A stretch of 64,000 nucleotides of DNA from assembly GCF_000243335.1 (NCBI RefSeq), contig NZ_JH597773.1, forward strand, positions 2,407,369 through 2,471,368, read 5' to 3'. The stretch is from Leptonema illini DSM 21528. Lineage in GTDB: Bacteria > Spirochaetota > Leptospiria > Leptospirales > Leptonemataceae. Every line of letters starts with the position of its first letter. Positions within the stretch are counted from its first letter, which is position 1. This document shows positions 1-10,487 of the stretch, piece after piece. Below the pieces are notes generated by a model. The model did not search any database. It saw only the letters and a program-made list of their open reading frames with translations, and was not told the origin of the DNA. The position numbers and the translations under genes are program-made.

Positions 1-64
1 TCTTTGCCGTCGTTTTCTTCGCTTCTTTCGTAACGCTCTTTTTTACGGATTTCTTTGTCGCCAT
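1..64 (-). CDS. Lysine-rich (histone H1-like) protein, N-terminal fragment
   Basis: Only the first 21 codons lie in the window; the gene runs off the left edge. The visible start is MATKKSVKKSVTKEAKKTTA, very rich in Lys, Thr and Ala, as in bacterial histone H1-like or KTKKA-repeat nucleoid proteins. An AGGAA Shine-Dalgarno sequence sits about 7 bases before the ATG, which supports a real start. Function is inferred from composition only; an unrelated protein with a basic N-terminus is possible. Confidence 0.6.
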   Translation of the reverse strand, partial: MATKKSVKKSVTKEAKKTTAK

Positions 65-204
65 TTTAAGATTCCTGAATGATTTCTGAGAGACACGTTT
101 TGAGCCCCTACGGCGAAAATCCATAGCAAGCGCACCGGTAAAGTAAATTCGAAGCAAGCAGAAGCTGCCCTGCTCTTTGCGTGCGGGCGAGTGAACCTCA
201 GAGA

Positions 205-432
205 GCACTGAGCACGCAGAGAATAGGCAGAGCAGTGTACCACAGAGGACCCGGAGGACCCGGAGAAGACCAGAGAGAAGAATACTTAGAGGACTATCTC
301 CTCCCGTTCTCTTTCGCGCCTTTAGCGTATTTCTCGGTCAACAACTTTTCTTCTTTTCTCTCTTCCTGCGCGTCCTCTGAGACCTCAGCAGTTAAACCTC
401 TTTGCGTCATCCTGAATAGAGAAATTCAACCA
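205..432. repeat. Interspersed intergenic repeat, copy A (3' side of the intron)
   Basis: This non-coding stretch carries recognisable words such as CCACAGAGGACCCGGAG, GAAGACCAGAGAGAAGAATA, TTTCGCGCCTTTAGCGTATT and CCTCTGAGACCTCAGCAGTT. The same words in the same order recur at 2521-2700 and, more diverged, at 33780-34165. It abuts the 3' end of the group II intron. No convincing coding potential is seen in either strand of 65-432. Confidence 0.75.
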
Positions 433-478
433 GTAGAGTAGAGAGGGTGCCGGAAGCCCGGCAGCCCTCCCCCTCGTC

Positions 479-512
479 AAACCGGACGTGCAGATTTCCC
501 GCATCCGGCTTT
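479..512 (-). ncRNA. Group II intron domain V
   Basis: Read on the minus strand, this 34-base segment starts AAGCCGGATGCGG, has a GAAA-type tip, and closes TGCACGTCCGGTTT. That matches the conserved domain V hairpin with the AGC catalytic triad near its 5' end. It lies 29 bases beyond the maturase stop, the normal relative position. Domain V holds the ribozyme active site, so its intactness suggests a splicing-competent intron. Confidence 0.85.
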
Positions 513-540
513 CCCGAAAACAGACCATCCCAGAGCGTAT

Positions 541-1921
<1,381 letters not shown>

Positions 1922-2370
1922 TCTTATCCAAACTTGTTTTCGGCAGAGTCCCTTCGCTCCACCGGAATTACCCGACTTCCTCGCTACTATGGACTCCTCC
2001 GACTCCCGATGAGGATGAGTCACAGTTATGGATTCCTGTCACTCGTTGCCGAATCCCTCACCGGGCCTCCCAGGTTCCTCATGTCTTCCTTCTGCAAGTG
2101 CTATCCGCTCTGACCCCGAGCAGCCAGTCGGGTGCTAACCATTGCTTCCCCGACCGTGTCAGGCTTCACCAACTCCGAGAGGCTGGCCGCTGCTAATGGT
2201 GTAACGAGGCTCATGTCGGTTCACTTTTGTTACGGCCCTTACATTTGATCCGCGTGGCTTCACCCAAATGGATTACTCCAGCAGATGCACGCTTCACTAC
2301 CCGCCGAATGGCTAATTGCGGGGTGGGTACCTTTCAACCCACGGGAGAACACAGGCTTATCCTGGCGCAC

Positions 2371-2520
2371 CGGAGGCACGGAGAAATCTAAAAGAAAAGC
2401 CGGGAGAAGGGATCGGGCCATCAATCCTTCCTCAACCGTTCATTCTCCCCGTGGTCAATTCCCTCCGCGTCCCCTGAGCCCTCTGCGGTTAAACTTCTTT
2501 GCTGCGATGCTACGAGAAAA
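2371..2520. repeat. Interspersed intergenic repeat, copy B (5' side of the intron)
   Basis: This partial copy contains CCTCCGCGTCCCCTGAGCCC followed by TCTGCGGTTAAACTTCTTTG, which aligns with the end of copy A (CCTGCGCGTCCTCTGAGACC and its continuation). The intron therefore lies between two repeat copies or inside a repeat array. No gene is visible. Confidence 0.6.
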
Positions 2521-2700
2521 ACCACGACAAGCTACCACGGAGAACCCGGAGAAGACCAGAGAGAAGAATATTTGGAGCCCCGTCCCATTTCGCGCTTTTA
2601 GCGTATTTCGCGGTTAAAAACTCTTCTTCTTTTCTCTCTTTTCTCCGCGCCATCAGGGACCTCTGTGGTGAATCCTTCTTCCCTCGCTGTCCCTCGTAAC
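2521..2700. repeat. Interspersed intergenic repeat, copy C
   Basis: The words CCACGGAGAACCCGGAGAAG, ACCAGAGAGAAGAATATTTG, TTTCGCGCTTTTAGCGTATT, TTCGCGGTTAAAAACTCTTC and GGACCTCTGTGGTGAATCC match copy A in order. The two termini (CTACCACGGAGAAC and CTCTGTGGTGAAT) are roughly complementary, so the unit could fold into a long imperfect hairpin. It fills the gap between the intron and the 3' end of the flagellar operon. Confidence 0.75.
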
Positions 2701-2706
2701 GTTCTG

Positions 2707-3807
2707 CTATTCCTTCAGCAGGGATTTCATGTTGAAGTCCTTGCCCATGATAACCGTTGCATGCAGATCGAGAGCACGGCGTCTGAAAAAGACGCGATTC
2801 TCTGACAGGCCGAGCAATTCCATAAGCAGCCGTGCCTTTCTGAAGTCTCCGGAATGCTCGATGGCCGTCGAATGAGCGAAGTCCTGACTGCGATAGTTAT
2901 CCGTATTGAGTACGCGCACGCCGCGATTGTGAACGAGATCTTTCACCCGAGACGCAAGCCGGCTTGTATCGGTTCCGTTTAACACCTGAATCGGAAAACC
3001 GTCCACTTTAGTCTTCAGCGATTTTACATAATCGTTATACAGGAATTCAGCCCGATCGGCCTTGAAAAGCAACACCTTCTCGCCGAAACCTGCCGTGCCG
3101 AGTTCCAGAGGCGCTTCCATGACCGAGACGTCGAAGGGTCGGTCCGATCCAAAAAGCAGAAGAAGCTCGCGAAACTTCTCTTCAGAGAGATCGGTATCGA
3201 GTAAAGAATGCATCAGCTTGATCTGCTCGGGCCTGTCGATCTGATCCATCTTTCCTGGCAGCTGCCATAAGACGTTCATGAGCACGCTCTCTGCGCGAAA
3301 CAGGCGATCGATGTCTGCCAGATACTCCGATCCCTTCTCAAATTTTCCTTTTGCCAGAGAGAACTCTTTTGCCTGCTCTCCAGAGAAGAGTTGCACTCCG
3401 TCAGGATACTGGAATTTACCTTTATCAAAGATCACGGGATCCTCGACAAAGAAATCGACCCCTTCGGTTAAATCGATCAGACGTGAGAGAGACTCAGGGC
3501 TGATCGTGATCTGATGATCATGCCCTTTTCCCGTGATCTCCTTCATCGGATCGCCGAATACTCCAAAGCCCTTACGTAACGGATCAGCCGTCGTCTCGGT
3601 GCGGGCCTCGGTATTCACGAAAAAGAAAAGGGCGCGACGCTCTGTCGGGAAGATCACAAGCCGACCGTAAAGGAAAAGAGACTTATCGTTCTTATCCTGC
3701 AGGGATAGCCTGATATGAATCGGATCTTCGGAAGTGGTGAAGTCTCCGCCGCCAAACGAGCAGGCGGTCAGCATTAACCCAATCAGAATAGTTAACAGAC
3801 GCTTCAT
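2707..3807 (-). CDS. Lipoprotein with LytR C-terminal (LytR_C) domain
   Basis: This 366-residue protein has a lipoprotein signal (MKRLLTILIGLMLTAC, lipid Cys at 16). The middle region contains RLVIFPTERRALFFFVNTEA and resembles a degenerate LytR-CpsA-Psr (LCP) domain. The last 90 residues, starting IQVLNGTDTSRLASRVKDLV, look like a LytR_C domain. LCP-family proteins attach polymers to peptidoglycan, but I cannot see the catalytic arginine set here, so transferase activity is doubtful. Its ATG overlaps the flhA stop by four bases (ATGA), so it is probably translated from the flagellar operon transcript. The domain call is from motif recognition only. Confidence 0.75.
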   Translation of the reverse strand: MKRLLTILIGLMLTACSFGGGDFTTSEDPIHIRLSLQDKNDKSLFLYGRLVIFPTERRALFFFVNTEARTETTADPLRKGFGVFGDPMKEITGKGHDHQITISPESLSRLIDLTEGVDFFVEDPVIFDKGKFQYPDGVQLFSGEQAKEFSLAKGKFEKGSEYLADIDRLFRAESVLMNVLWQLPGKMDQIDRPEQIKLMHSLLDTDLSEEKFRELLLLFGSDRPFDVSVMEAPLELGTAGFGEKVLLFKADRAEFLYNDYVKSLKTKVDGFPIQVLNGTDTSRLASRVKDLVHNRGVRVLNTDNYRSQDFAHSTAIEHSGDFRKARLLMELLGLSENRVFFRRRALDLHATVIMGKDFNMKSLLKE

Positions 3808-5927
3808 GCGACGGATTCCTCGGCCTTGCGCAGATTCATAATCGATACGGCCTCAACGTTGGTTTCGTTCGTGATCTCTTCATGAGCCAGAACGGCAAAG
3901 TTACGCTGCGGAAAGAGACGCTCCAGCAGCGTGAAAAGACCGGCGCGAATCGAGCGACTCGCCAGAAATAGCGGGAAGTAGCCCTGCTGATTCGCCTTTG
4001 ACACCTCTTCGGCCAGGGCCTGCTGAAGCGCCTGTTGAAAATCGGGTTTCAGCGCCATAATAAAGCCCTCTTCGGGATCTCGGTGAATGCCTTCACGCAG
4101 CCTGCGATCGATATCGGGATGTACCGAGATGCAGCGAATCGTGCGCTTGTCGTCCTGATACTCGGCGATGATCTGTCGGCGCAAAGACTGGCGCACCGAT
4201 TCGGTTAACAGATAGGGGTCGCCCTGCGAACGATCGGCGTTTGATGCGATGGCTTCCATAATGCGTGACATATTGCGAATCGAGACGTTTTCTTTGAGAA
4301 GGCTCTGCAAGACGATCTGAATCGTTCCCAGGCCGACCTTCTTCTCGGAAAGCACTTCGTCGACGACGACGGGATTCTCTTCGCGGACGGTATCGACGAT
4401 GCTTTTGATCTGCTGGCGTCCCATGATCTCCTGACTGTTCTGCTGGATCATGCCCGACAGATGCGTGGCGATGACCGTAGACGGATCGACGACGTCGTAA
4501 TCAAGGCCTTCGGCCTCGCTCTTGCGATCCGGAGTGATCCAGTAGGCCGGCAGGTTATACGTGGGCTCGCGAATCTCGGTCAGTCCTTCGATCGGGCCTC
4601 TCGTGCGTCCCGTATTGATCGCAAGCAGATGATCGGGCTCGACGCTCGACTGAGCGATCGTCGTGCCATGCAGCCGGATCGCATACTCGTCGGCCTCAAG
4701 GTTCATGTTGTCGCGAATCCGCACAGGAGGAACGATCAGGCCCAGATCCATCGCAAAGCGACGACGCAGACGCGAAACCTGCTCAAGCAGAGTACCGCCC
4801 GATTTTGGATCCACAAGCGGAATCAGGTTATACCCCACTTCCACCTCAAGAGGCTCGGATTTCAGGTGTTCGAGATAGGACTCGGGTTTCGTCTCTTCTT
4901 TCTTCTGCGTCTCTTCTTTCTTCTGTTGTTCGACAAGAACCTTTGCCGCCTTATCGACGCGGTAGGCAAGAAAGATCAGACCTCCGCCCAGTATAAAGAG
5001 AGCCGTCGTCGGAAAGCCAGGAATAAAACCCGAGAGTACAAGCAGGCCACCCGTAATATAAAGCGTCGTCGGTGAGGCAAGCAGCTGCTTCTTCAATTCT
5101 TCGGGCAGCGATTCATCGGCCGCCGAACGTGAAACGATAATACCTGTGGCAGTGGAGATCAGAAGCGCCGGGATCTGCGAAACAAGACCGTCACCGATCG
5201 TGAAGCGCGTATACACCTCAAGAGCATCGGTGAAGTTCATGCCCATGAGCGTAAGACCGATAACGATGCCTCCGATGATGTTTACGGCGGTGACGATCAG
5301 CCCGAGACGGACGTCGCCCTGAACGAATTTTGAAGCACCGTCCATCGAACCGTAAAAATCCATCTCTTTCTGTAAAAGCTGGCGGCGACGACGCGCCTCT
5401 TTCTCGTCGATATAACCGGCCGTCTGATCGGCATCGATGGCAAGCTGCTTACCGGGTAACGAATCAAGGGCGAACCTTGCGGCCACTTCAGAGACACGAG
5501 TGGCGCCCTTTGTAATGACGATGATCTGAACGAGGGTCAGGATAACGAAGATCACGACTCCCACAACAAGCCCCGACGTCGAACCGCCGCCACCCACGAC
5601 GAACGTACCGAATGCTGTGATCATCGAAGAATCGGCGGCTGCTCCTTTCGTGAGAATGAGTCGGGTCGTCGAGATGTTCACGGCGATACGATAGATCGTC
5701 GTAATCAAAAGCAGGGTCGGAAAGCTGCTGAAATCGGCCGGGCTCGTGCTGGAAAGCGCCGTCAGAAGAATCAGCAATCCGGTAAGAAGGCTGATGCCGA
5801 TCAGAAGATCGAGCAGCACTCCAGGCAACGGAATGATGATAAGCGCCAGGATAAAGACGACGCCTAATCCAAGGACGGCATCGCTGTTGCCCGCGTAGCG
5901 GCGTATCGTTTTTAAGATGTCATCCAC
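3804..5927 (-). CDS. flhA: Flagellar export gate protein FlhA
   Basis: FlhA is the largest membrane component of the flagellar type III export gate. It couples the proton gradient to export and docks chaperone-substrate complexes with its cytoplasmic domain. The 707-residue length is normal. The N-terminal half shows about eight membrane segments with the family loop containing FALDSLPGKQLAIDADQTAG, followed by a soluble domain from about residue 350 with EPTYNLPAYWI and EIMGRQQ. A KKEETQKKEE linker joins the two halves. It begins 47 bases after flhB and overlaps the following lipoprotein gene by four bases. Confidence 0.97.
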   Translation of the reverse strand: MDDILKTIRRYAGNSDAVLGLGVVFILALIIIPLPGVLLDLLIGISLLTGLLILLTALSSTSPADFSSFPTLLLITTIYRIAVNISTTRLILTKGAAADSSMITAFGTFVVGGGGSTSGLVVGVVIFVILTLVQIIVITKGATRVSEVAARFALDSLPGKQLAIDADQTAGYIDEKEARRRRQLLQKEMDFYGSMDGASKFVQGDVRLGLIVTAVNIIGGIVIGLTLMGMNFTDALEVYTRFTIGDGLVSQIPALLISTATGIIVSRSAADESLPEELKKQLLASPTTLYITGGLLVLSGFIPGFPTTALFILGGGLIFLAYRVDKAAKVLVEQQKKEETQKKEETKPESYLEHLKSEPLEVEVGYNLIPLVDPKSGGTLLEQVSRLRRRFAMDLGLIVPPVRIRDNMNLEADEYAIRLHGTTIAQSSVEPDHLLAINTGRTRGPIEGLTEIREPTYNLPAYWITPDRKSEAEGLDYDVVDPSTVIATHLSGMIQQNSQEIMGRQQIKSIVDTVREENPVVVDEVLSEKKVGLGTIQIVLQSLLKENVSIRNMSRIMEAIASNADRSQGDPYLLTESVRQSLRRQIIAEYQDDKRTIRCISVHPDIDRRLREGIHRDPEEGFIMALKPDFQQALQQALAEEVSKANQQGYFPLFLASRSIRAGLFTLLERLFPQRNFAVLAHEEITNETNVEAVSIMNLRKAEESVA

Positions 5928-5974
5928 GTCTGTTCAACCTCATTCCTACAAGCTGTCTCAAAAATAGCCGCACT

Positions 5975-7162
5975 TCACCGCGCCATTCGACGGAACCGCT
6001 CCAGTTTCTGGAATATTAGAACGATCGAGCGAAAGAAGTTCTCGGGAATCTCTTCGCCGATCTCCACCTGATCATAAAGCGCCCTCGCAAGCGGCGGATT
6101 CTCTTCTATATGAACGCCGTTCTCGCGAGCGATGCGCCGGATCATCAGCGCAAGGCTATCCTGCCCTTTGGCCACAACAAGCGGCGCCGAGGCCTGAAGC
6201 GGATCATAACGCAGAGCGACGGCGAAGTGCGTCGGGTTCGTCACGATGACGTCCGCCGTCGGCACTTCATCGAGCATTTGTCGGTTCTGTCGCATCTGCA
6301 TCGCCCGCTCACGCTGCCGCTGTCGCAGCATCGGATCGCCCACGTCCTCTTTCAATTCACGCTTCACGTCTGAGATGGACATCTTCAGGTTCTCAAGGTA
6401 TTCGAACCGCTGGTAATAATAATCGGGAATGGCGATCGCGAGAAGAAAGACGCCCGTGGCGATCAACAGCTTGAAGGCGATGCTACCAAATAAAGCCACC
6501 GCTCCGCGCAGCTCCATGCCCGACGTCTTGAGCATCGGGATCAGGTCATCAATAACGATAAGATACGCGAGAAAGCCGACGGCGATTACCTGTACGAGCA
6601 CTTTGAGCAGATTCACAAAGTTGCGGCGCACCGGAAGCACACGCTTGAAATCGGGAATCAGACGCTCCAGCTGAAACTCAAGCGGTCGCGTCGTGAACAT
6701 GAATCCGACCTGAACGAGATTGCCGACGATACCGAGGATCATGGCTATGATCAGAACCGGAAAGATAATCGCACCTGTCTGAAAAAAGAAATCGCGCAGG
6801 AGCAGTCGCACCTCTTCTTCACCGAATCCCGTGCCTACCGAGGCGATGCGGCTCAGATAGATGCGAAAGACCTGAAAGATACGCTCGGCCATAAAACCGG
6901 CAAACAGAAAGAGCATCACGGCAGAACCGAGAAGCACAAGGGCTCCGGGCAGATCCTGTGAGCGCGGAACATTACCGCGTTCCCGCTCCTCACGCTTGCG
7001 CCTTTCCGTCGGATCTTCGGTACGTCCCTCATCTTCGGCCGCGAAACGCTGCAGATCGATAAAGACGTCGGGATACGAAAGGACGGATAACGCGAAAAAT
7101 CCGGATTCAACCGGCCTGTTCTTCCATTCAAGGAAATCTTGATCAAGGAACGTCGGGGTCAT
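5975..7162 (-). CDS. flhB: Flagellar export switch protein FlhB
   Basis: FlhB controls the switch from rod/hook to filament export. It has four membrane segments and a C-terminal cytoplasmic domain with the self-cleavage motif NPTH (VIVTNPTHFAVALRYD). I place the start at 7162, giving 395 residues, instead of an in-frame ATG at 7180. The 7162 ATG overlaps the fliR stop as ATGA and is preceded by AGGGGG, while the upstream ATG lacks a ribosome site. The N-terminus carries LQRFAAEDEGRTEDPTERRK, typical of the family but preceded by an extra stretch of about 35 residues, longer than in many homologues. Confidence 0.95.
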   Translation of the reverse strand: MTPTFLDQDFLEWKNRPVESGFFALSVLSYPDVFIDLQRFAAEDEGRTEDPTERRKREERERGNVPRSQDLPGALVLLGSAVMLFLFAGFMAERIFQVFRIYLSRIASVGTGFGEEEVRLLLRDFFFQTGAIIFPVLIIAMILGIVGNLVQVGFMFTTRPLEFQLERLIPDFKRVLPVRRNFVNLLKVLVQVIAVGFLAYLIVIDDLIPMLKTSGMELRGAVALFGSIAFKLLIATGVFLLAIAIPDYYYQRFEYLENLKMSISDVKRELKEDVGDPMLRQRQRERAMQMRQNRQMLDEVPTADVIVTNPTHFAVALRYDPLQASAPLVVAKGQDSLALMIRRIARENGVHIEENPPLARALYDQVEIGEEIPENFFRSIVLIFQKLERFRRMAR

Positions 7163-7983
7163 GTCGCCCCCTTCGGCCATGCGTTCAGCATCTCGCCGAT
7201 CAAATCATACATGTGCTGGAACGAATCGCGCATGAGCGGTATGATCACGGGCATGAGCACGGCCAGGATAACAAGCCCGACCATGACGTTGATCTGAAGG
7301 CCCATGTTCATCAGATTGAGCTGCGGCGCGGCCTTGCCCGCCACACCGAGCGCCACCGACGTAATAAAGAGGATGCCAGTTAGAGGCAGCCCGATACGCA
7401 GCGCCGTCAGGAACATCACTCCGAAGGCCTGGTCGACGTAGGCCAGAAGTCCGCCCATCGTTTGAATATCAAGCACCAACGTAGGCGCCTGCTGAAACGA
7501 ATAGCTGAGGGCGCGAAAGACGTGCAGATACGCCGGTACGTAATAGCCGTCGAGCTCGAAGTCGACCGAAAGAAAAAGCAGGATGGCGATCATATTCTTG
7601 AGCGTGCCCAGAATCGGAATCGAAACCTGCGCCTGCGGATCAAGAACCTCAGAAAACGATACGCCCATCTGAATACTGAAGAATTCGCCAGCCAGGATAA
7701 AGGCGGCAAATACGATCTGCAACAGATAGCCGATCATGACGCCGATGAAGGCCTGCGAGGCGATCTCGAGAATGTATAACGGCATCGCATCAAACGACGT
7801 CGCCGACAGAAAGTTGCGCACGACGGGATACAGCACTCCGGCGATAAAAAGCGCAAGGATGGCGCGCACGCGATACGGAACGCCCTCCGCCGACAGAATG
7901 GGCATAGTAAAGAGAAGGCCCGTCGTTCTTGCGAAGACGAGCAACCAGCTCCAGAATCCGTCGCTGTAGGCCGCAAGCTGCAT
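7159..7983 (-). CDS. fliR: Flagellar export protein FliR
   Basis: FliR, with FliP and FliQ, forms the helical export-gate complex in the centre of the flagellar MS ring. The 274-residue protein is almost wholly hydrophobic with about six membrane helices. It contains the family-like segment GEFFSIQMGVSFSEVLDPQA and ends in a typical LNAWP tail. It begins one base after the fliQ stop and overlaps flhB by four bases, so translation is probably coupled. Confidence 0.95.
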   Translation of the reverse strand: MQLAAYSDGFWSWLLVFARTTGLLFTMPILSAEGVPYRVRAILALFIAGVLYPVVRNFLSATSFDAMPLYILEIASQAFIGVMIGYLLQIVFAAFILAGEFFSIQMGVSFSEVLDPQAQVSIPILGTLKNMIAILLFLSVDFELDGYYVPAYLHVFRALSYSFQQAPTLVLDIQTMGGLLAYVDQAFGVMFLTALRIGLPLTGILFITSVALGVAGKAAPQLNLMNMGLQINVMVGLVILAVLMPVIIPLMRDSFQHMYDLIGEMLNAWPKGAT

Positions 7984-7984
7984 G

Positions 7985-8248
7985 TCAGAACCTCGCGATC
8001 AGAGCGAACATCTCCTTCGTATAATCGACCGTCGTATGCAGGATGTAGGCTGCGAACAGCATGATGGCGAGAAAGACCGACACCAGTTTCGGCACGAAGG
8101 TCAGCGTCTGCTCCTGAATCGACGTCGTCGTCTGAAGCACCGAGATGACGAGTCCGGTCACCATGCTGAAGATAAGCACGGGCGCCGAGATCTTCAGCGT
8201 TACGATCAGAGCGTCGTAGATGATTTTAATGACGTCGGTTTCCTGCAT
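7985..8248 (-). CDS. fliQ: Flagellar export protein FliQ
   Basis: This 87-residue protein has two membrane helices. The first hairpin contains ALIVTLKISAPVLIFSMVTG and the second KLVSVFLAIMLFAAYILHTT, with the family-typical SVLQTTTSIQEQTLTFVPKL between them. Four FliQ copies normally wrap the FliP5-FliR1 core of the export gate. A GAGGA ribosome site precedes the ATG. It lies seven bases after fliP and one base before fliR. Confidence 0.95.
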   Translation of the reverse strand: MQETDVIKIIYDALIVTLKISAPVLIFSMVTGLVISVLQTTTSIQEQTLTFVPKLVSVFLAIMLFAAYILHTTVDYTKEMFALIARF

Positions 8249-8255
8249 ATCGTCC

Positions 8256-9035
8256 TCACATCACGTAAGATTGCACAAGGTTGTAGGTGATCAGATGCCA
8301 TCCGTCTACAAGGATGAAGAGGATGATCTTAAAAGGCATCGAGATCATTGCCGGCGGTAGCATGATCATACCCATCGACATCAGCGTCGAGGCGACGACA
8401 AGATCGATGACGATAAACGGAATAAAAATCAGGATGCCGATGATAAAGGCCTTCTTGATCTCGCTCAACATGAATGCCGGAATTAGAATGTACGAATCGA
8501 TATCATCGACCGATTTGATGTCCTTGAGGTTCTTTCCCGAAAGCTTTGTGAAGAGAGCGATCTCCTTCGCCCCATCCTTGCCGATCTGCTTGATCATGAA
8601 CTTGCGGAACGGAACCATGCCCTTCTCGATAAAGGTCGGAGTGCTCATCTTATCGCCGCTGATATAAGGCGTGAGCGCCGTCTGGTTAAACTCGCGAAAC
8701 GTCGGCGCCATGATAAAGAACGTCAGAAAAAGCGCCAGACCGAAAAGCACCTGATTCGGCGGCATGTTCTGTAGCGCAAGGGCGCGACGCACGAAGTCAA
8801 AAACGATGACGACCTTCGTAAAGGACGTCATCATCATGATCAGGGCCGGCGCCAGGCTGAGCACCGTAACAAGCATGATCAGGGCAAGAGACGTCGACGC
8901 CTCCTGTCCGCTGCGAGCGGCGCGCACGTTATCGAGGACAGGTATGGGAAGGCCCGGGATCTCCTGCGCAAGCAGAGGATCGGCAATCAGCAGCGCTGCC
9001 AGGCTGACGAGAAATAGGACGACTCTGCGTTTCAT
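8256..9035 (-). CDS. fliP: Flagellar export protein FliP
   Basis: The protein has 259 residues with a cleavable signal peptide ([20 protein letters not shown]), as in other FliP proteins, and about four further membrane helices. Family signatures are [25 protein letters not shown] and the C-terminal [21 protein letters not shown]; both are shown here only as markers. Five FliP copies form the export pore with one FliR. A 229-base gap with degenerate repeats separates it from fliO, unlike the tight packing of the rest of the operon, so expression may differ from fliO. Confidence 0.95.
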   Translation of the reverse strand: MKRRVVLFLVSLAALLIADPLLAQEIPGLPIPVLDNVRAARSGQEASTSLALIMLVTVLSLAPALIMMMTSFTKVVIVFDFVRRALALQNMPPNQVLFGLALFLTFFIMAPTFREFNQTALTPYISGDKMSTPTFIEKGMVPFRKFMIKQIGKDGAKEIALFTKLSGKNLKDIKSVDDIDSYILIPAFMLSEIKKAFIIGILIFIPFIVIDLVVASTLMSMGMIMLPPAMISMPFKIILFILVDGWHLITYNLVQSYVM

Positions 9036-9136
9036 AACCCCGGATCACGATTGGCCGGAACTCCGGCCTGTACAGAAAAAAATTGCCCCCGATAAAAAAA
9101 TTATGTCACATGCCGTCGACACTGGCCTGTAATTTG

Positions 9137-9243
9137 CGGTTTAACATGGCACCGATACTGGCCCATTTTTTTCCGGTTTATCTTGCCGGCAAAACGGGCT
9201 GTCTCTTCCGGTTCATCCTGGCGCCGATACCGGCCTCTTGTTT
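9137..9243. repeat. Degenerate ~36-bp tandem repeat between fliO and fliP
   Basis: Three related units start at 9137, 9174 and 9209, spaced 37 and 35 bases. Each opens CGGTTYAWC or similar and carries a GCACCGATACTGGCC-like core (GGCACCGATACTGGCCCAT in unit 1, GGCGCCGATACCGGCCTCT in unit 3; unit 2 is more diverged). A further partial unit, GACACTGGCCTG, precedes at about 9118. The array fills the gap between two genes of one operon, so it would be transcribed. Confidence 0.7.
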
Positions 9244-9264
9244 CGCCCGTCCTCCGCCGCCGTA

Positions 9265-10116
9265 CTAACGCTCCGGCTCTTCCTGCTCTGGCTTCGTCGA
9301 TCGCCGGATCTTTCGGTTCTGCATCTGCAGCAGATCTTTCAGGCGATCGGGCGGAACGTCCTCGCCCGTCTTCTCGCCATTCAGAAGATCCATGAAATCG
9401 GGACGATCCTTCACTCGCTCGCCGCCCCAGAACTTGAACTCGCCCTGCTTGATCGATTTCTGCACGGCATCAAGCAGCGAGGTTGCCGTCGGCTTCGGAC
9501 GGCTCTGATGCCACAGACGAATGCGCTCCGCCGTCGTCGCACTGTCGATCTCATAGACGAGACGCACGCCCTGCTCTGACACGCCAAGCACAAGCAGCTG
9601 CCCCGCAAGATCGACGATCTGCAAGAACTTACCCGGCATAAGCGGCACCGATGCAAGCACCTCCACAGGCCCTTCTTGTGGATGCAGGATGCCTGCCTTC
9701 TTTTTGAAGAAGCGAACAAAGAGATAGAGACCGCCGCCCATCAATCCGGCAATCAAAACAAAGCGAAAAAGAAGTCCGATAAACGACGGCGCCGCATCAT
9801 CGGCAAAGAGCGCACCTGGCGGAGTTGCGGGTTGCGTCGCTTCCGGTTCTGCGGTACCGGGCTGCGCAGCGGGCTGCTCGGATTCCGACTCCTGCGCCGG
9901 CGCTCCCTCACCCTGAAGCTCCTTCATCCAGCTCTCTTCGATAGCCTTCTCCTGCGCCCTCTCCTGCGGATTGCGCGGAGCGGGGTCCTCTCGCTTCTCA
10001 CGAGACTCAGGTCTCTCGCGCCGCTCCTCTCTGCGCTCACGAGAAGGCTTCTCCTGCGCCAGAAGCAGGCCCGGAAAAAGTGCAATCAGAAGAAAAACGG
10101 AAAGCGTACGGCGCAT
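9265..10116 (-). CDS. fliO: Flagellar protein FliO
   Basis: FliO assists assembly of the FliP ring. I place the start at 10116, giving 283 residues that begin with a clear signal peptide (MRRTLSVFLLIALFPGLLLA). The frame stays open upstream, but that extension is repeat-derived. After the signal comes about 70 residues of Arg/Glu-rich then Ala/Glu/Pro-rich low-complexity sequence. A single membrane helix follows (FIGLLFRFVLIAGLMGGGLY) and then the FliO domain (VEVLASVPLMPGKFLQIVDL). The low-complexity N-terminal region is longer than in most FliO proteins. First gene of the fliOPQR-flhBA operon. Confidence 0.88.
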   Translation of the reverse strand: MRRTLSVFLLIALFPGLLLAQEKPSRERREERRERPESREKREDPAPRNPQERAQEKAIEESWMKELQGEGAPAQESESEQPAAQPGTAEPEATQPATPPGALFADDAAPSFIGLLFRFVLIAGLMGGGLYLFVRFFKKKAGILHPQEGPVEVLASVPLMPGKFLQIVDLAGQLLVLGVSEQGVRLVYEIDSATTAERIRLWHQSRPKPTATSLLDAVQKSIKQGEFKFWGGERVKDRPDFMDLLNGEKTGEDVPPDRLKDLLQMQNRKIRRSTKPEQEEPER

Positions 10117-10265
10117 CGATTCCAGTATGCAATCTGGCGAAATCGTGTACACAATTTTTTCGGGAAGAGCAGACGCTGAGCGGATGGGCGGGAATAGCGA
10201 GACGCTATGAACGGCCGGCATGGCAGCAAAGCGGGAAGATACGAGCAGGCCGGCGTGAGCGGGGC

Positions 10266-10437
10266 TGGAGCATGCGGGAAGGCAAGCGTGCGACCGTGAC
10301 GGGAGCGTGCGGGAAGGCAAGCGTGGCCGTGATGGGAGCATGCGGGAAGGCAAGCGTCGGGCGCCACGGGAGCGTGCGGGAAGGCCAGTGTGTAGCCGTG
10401 ATGGGAGCATGCGGGAGGGCAAACTTCGGGCGCCATT
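10266..10437. repeat. 34-bp tandem repeat array, five units
   Basis: Units begin at about 10266, 10301, 10334, 10368 and 10403 (spacing 33-35). Each has the core GGGAGCRTGCGGGAAGGCAA followed by either a GGCCGTGAT-like or a CGGGCGCC-like joint. The last unit runs directly into a T-run and TTGACA. Two further units lie at 11239 and 11265 before the next accessory gene. The array sits between divergently transcribed fliO and the toxin-antitoxin pair. Confidence 0.85.
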
Positions 10438-10457
10438 TTTTTCTTGACAAACTGGAA
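10425..10457 (+). promoter_or_regulatory. Repeated upstream module A (CGGGCGCC, T-run, TTGACA)
   Basis: CGGGCGCCATTTTTTTCTTG continues into ACAAACTGG; TTGACA lies at 10444-10449. The same arrangement recurs at 11289-11319 and 12161-12196, each before a different gene. TTGACA matches a sigma-70 -35 box, but no good -10 box is visible 16-18 bases further, so promoter function is unproven. Confidence 0.55.
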
Positions 10458-10487
10458 AAAATGCAACGAGGGGGTGCCCCGTGACGC

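Noticed and set aside
4461..5075. 204-residue plus-strand frame opposite flhA
   Set aside because: Lies wholly inside flhA, composition is unlike protein, and no start signal is seen.
10266..10437. Possible CRISPR array
   Set aside because: Units are spaced evenly at 33-35 bp, but the joints between repeat cores are only about 10 bases and alternate between two forms, so they are not unique spacers. No cas genes are near.
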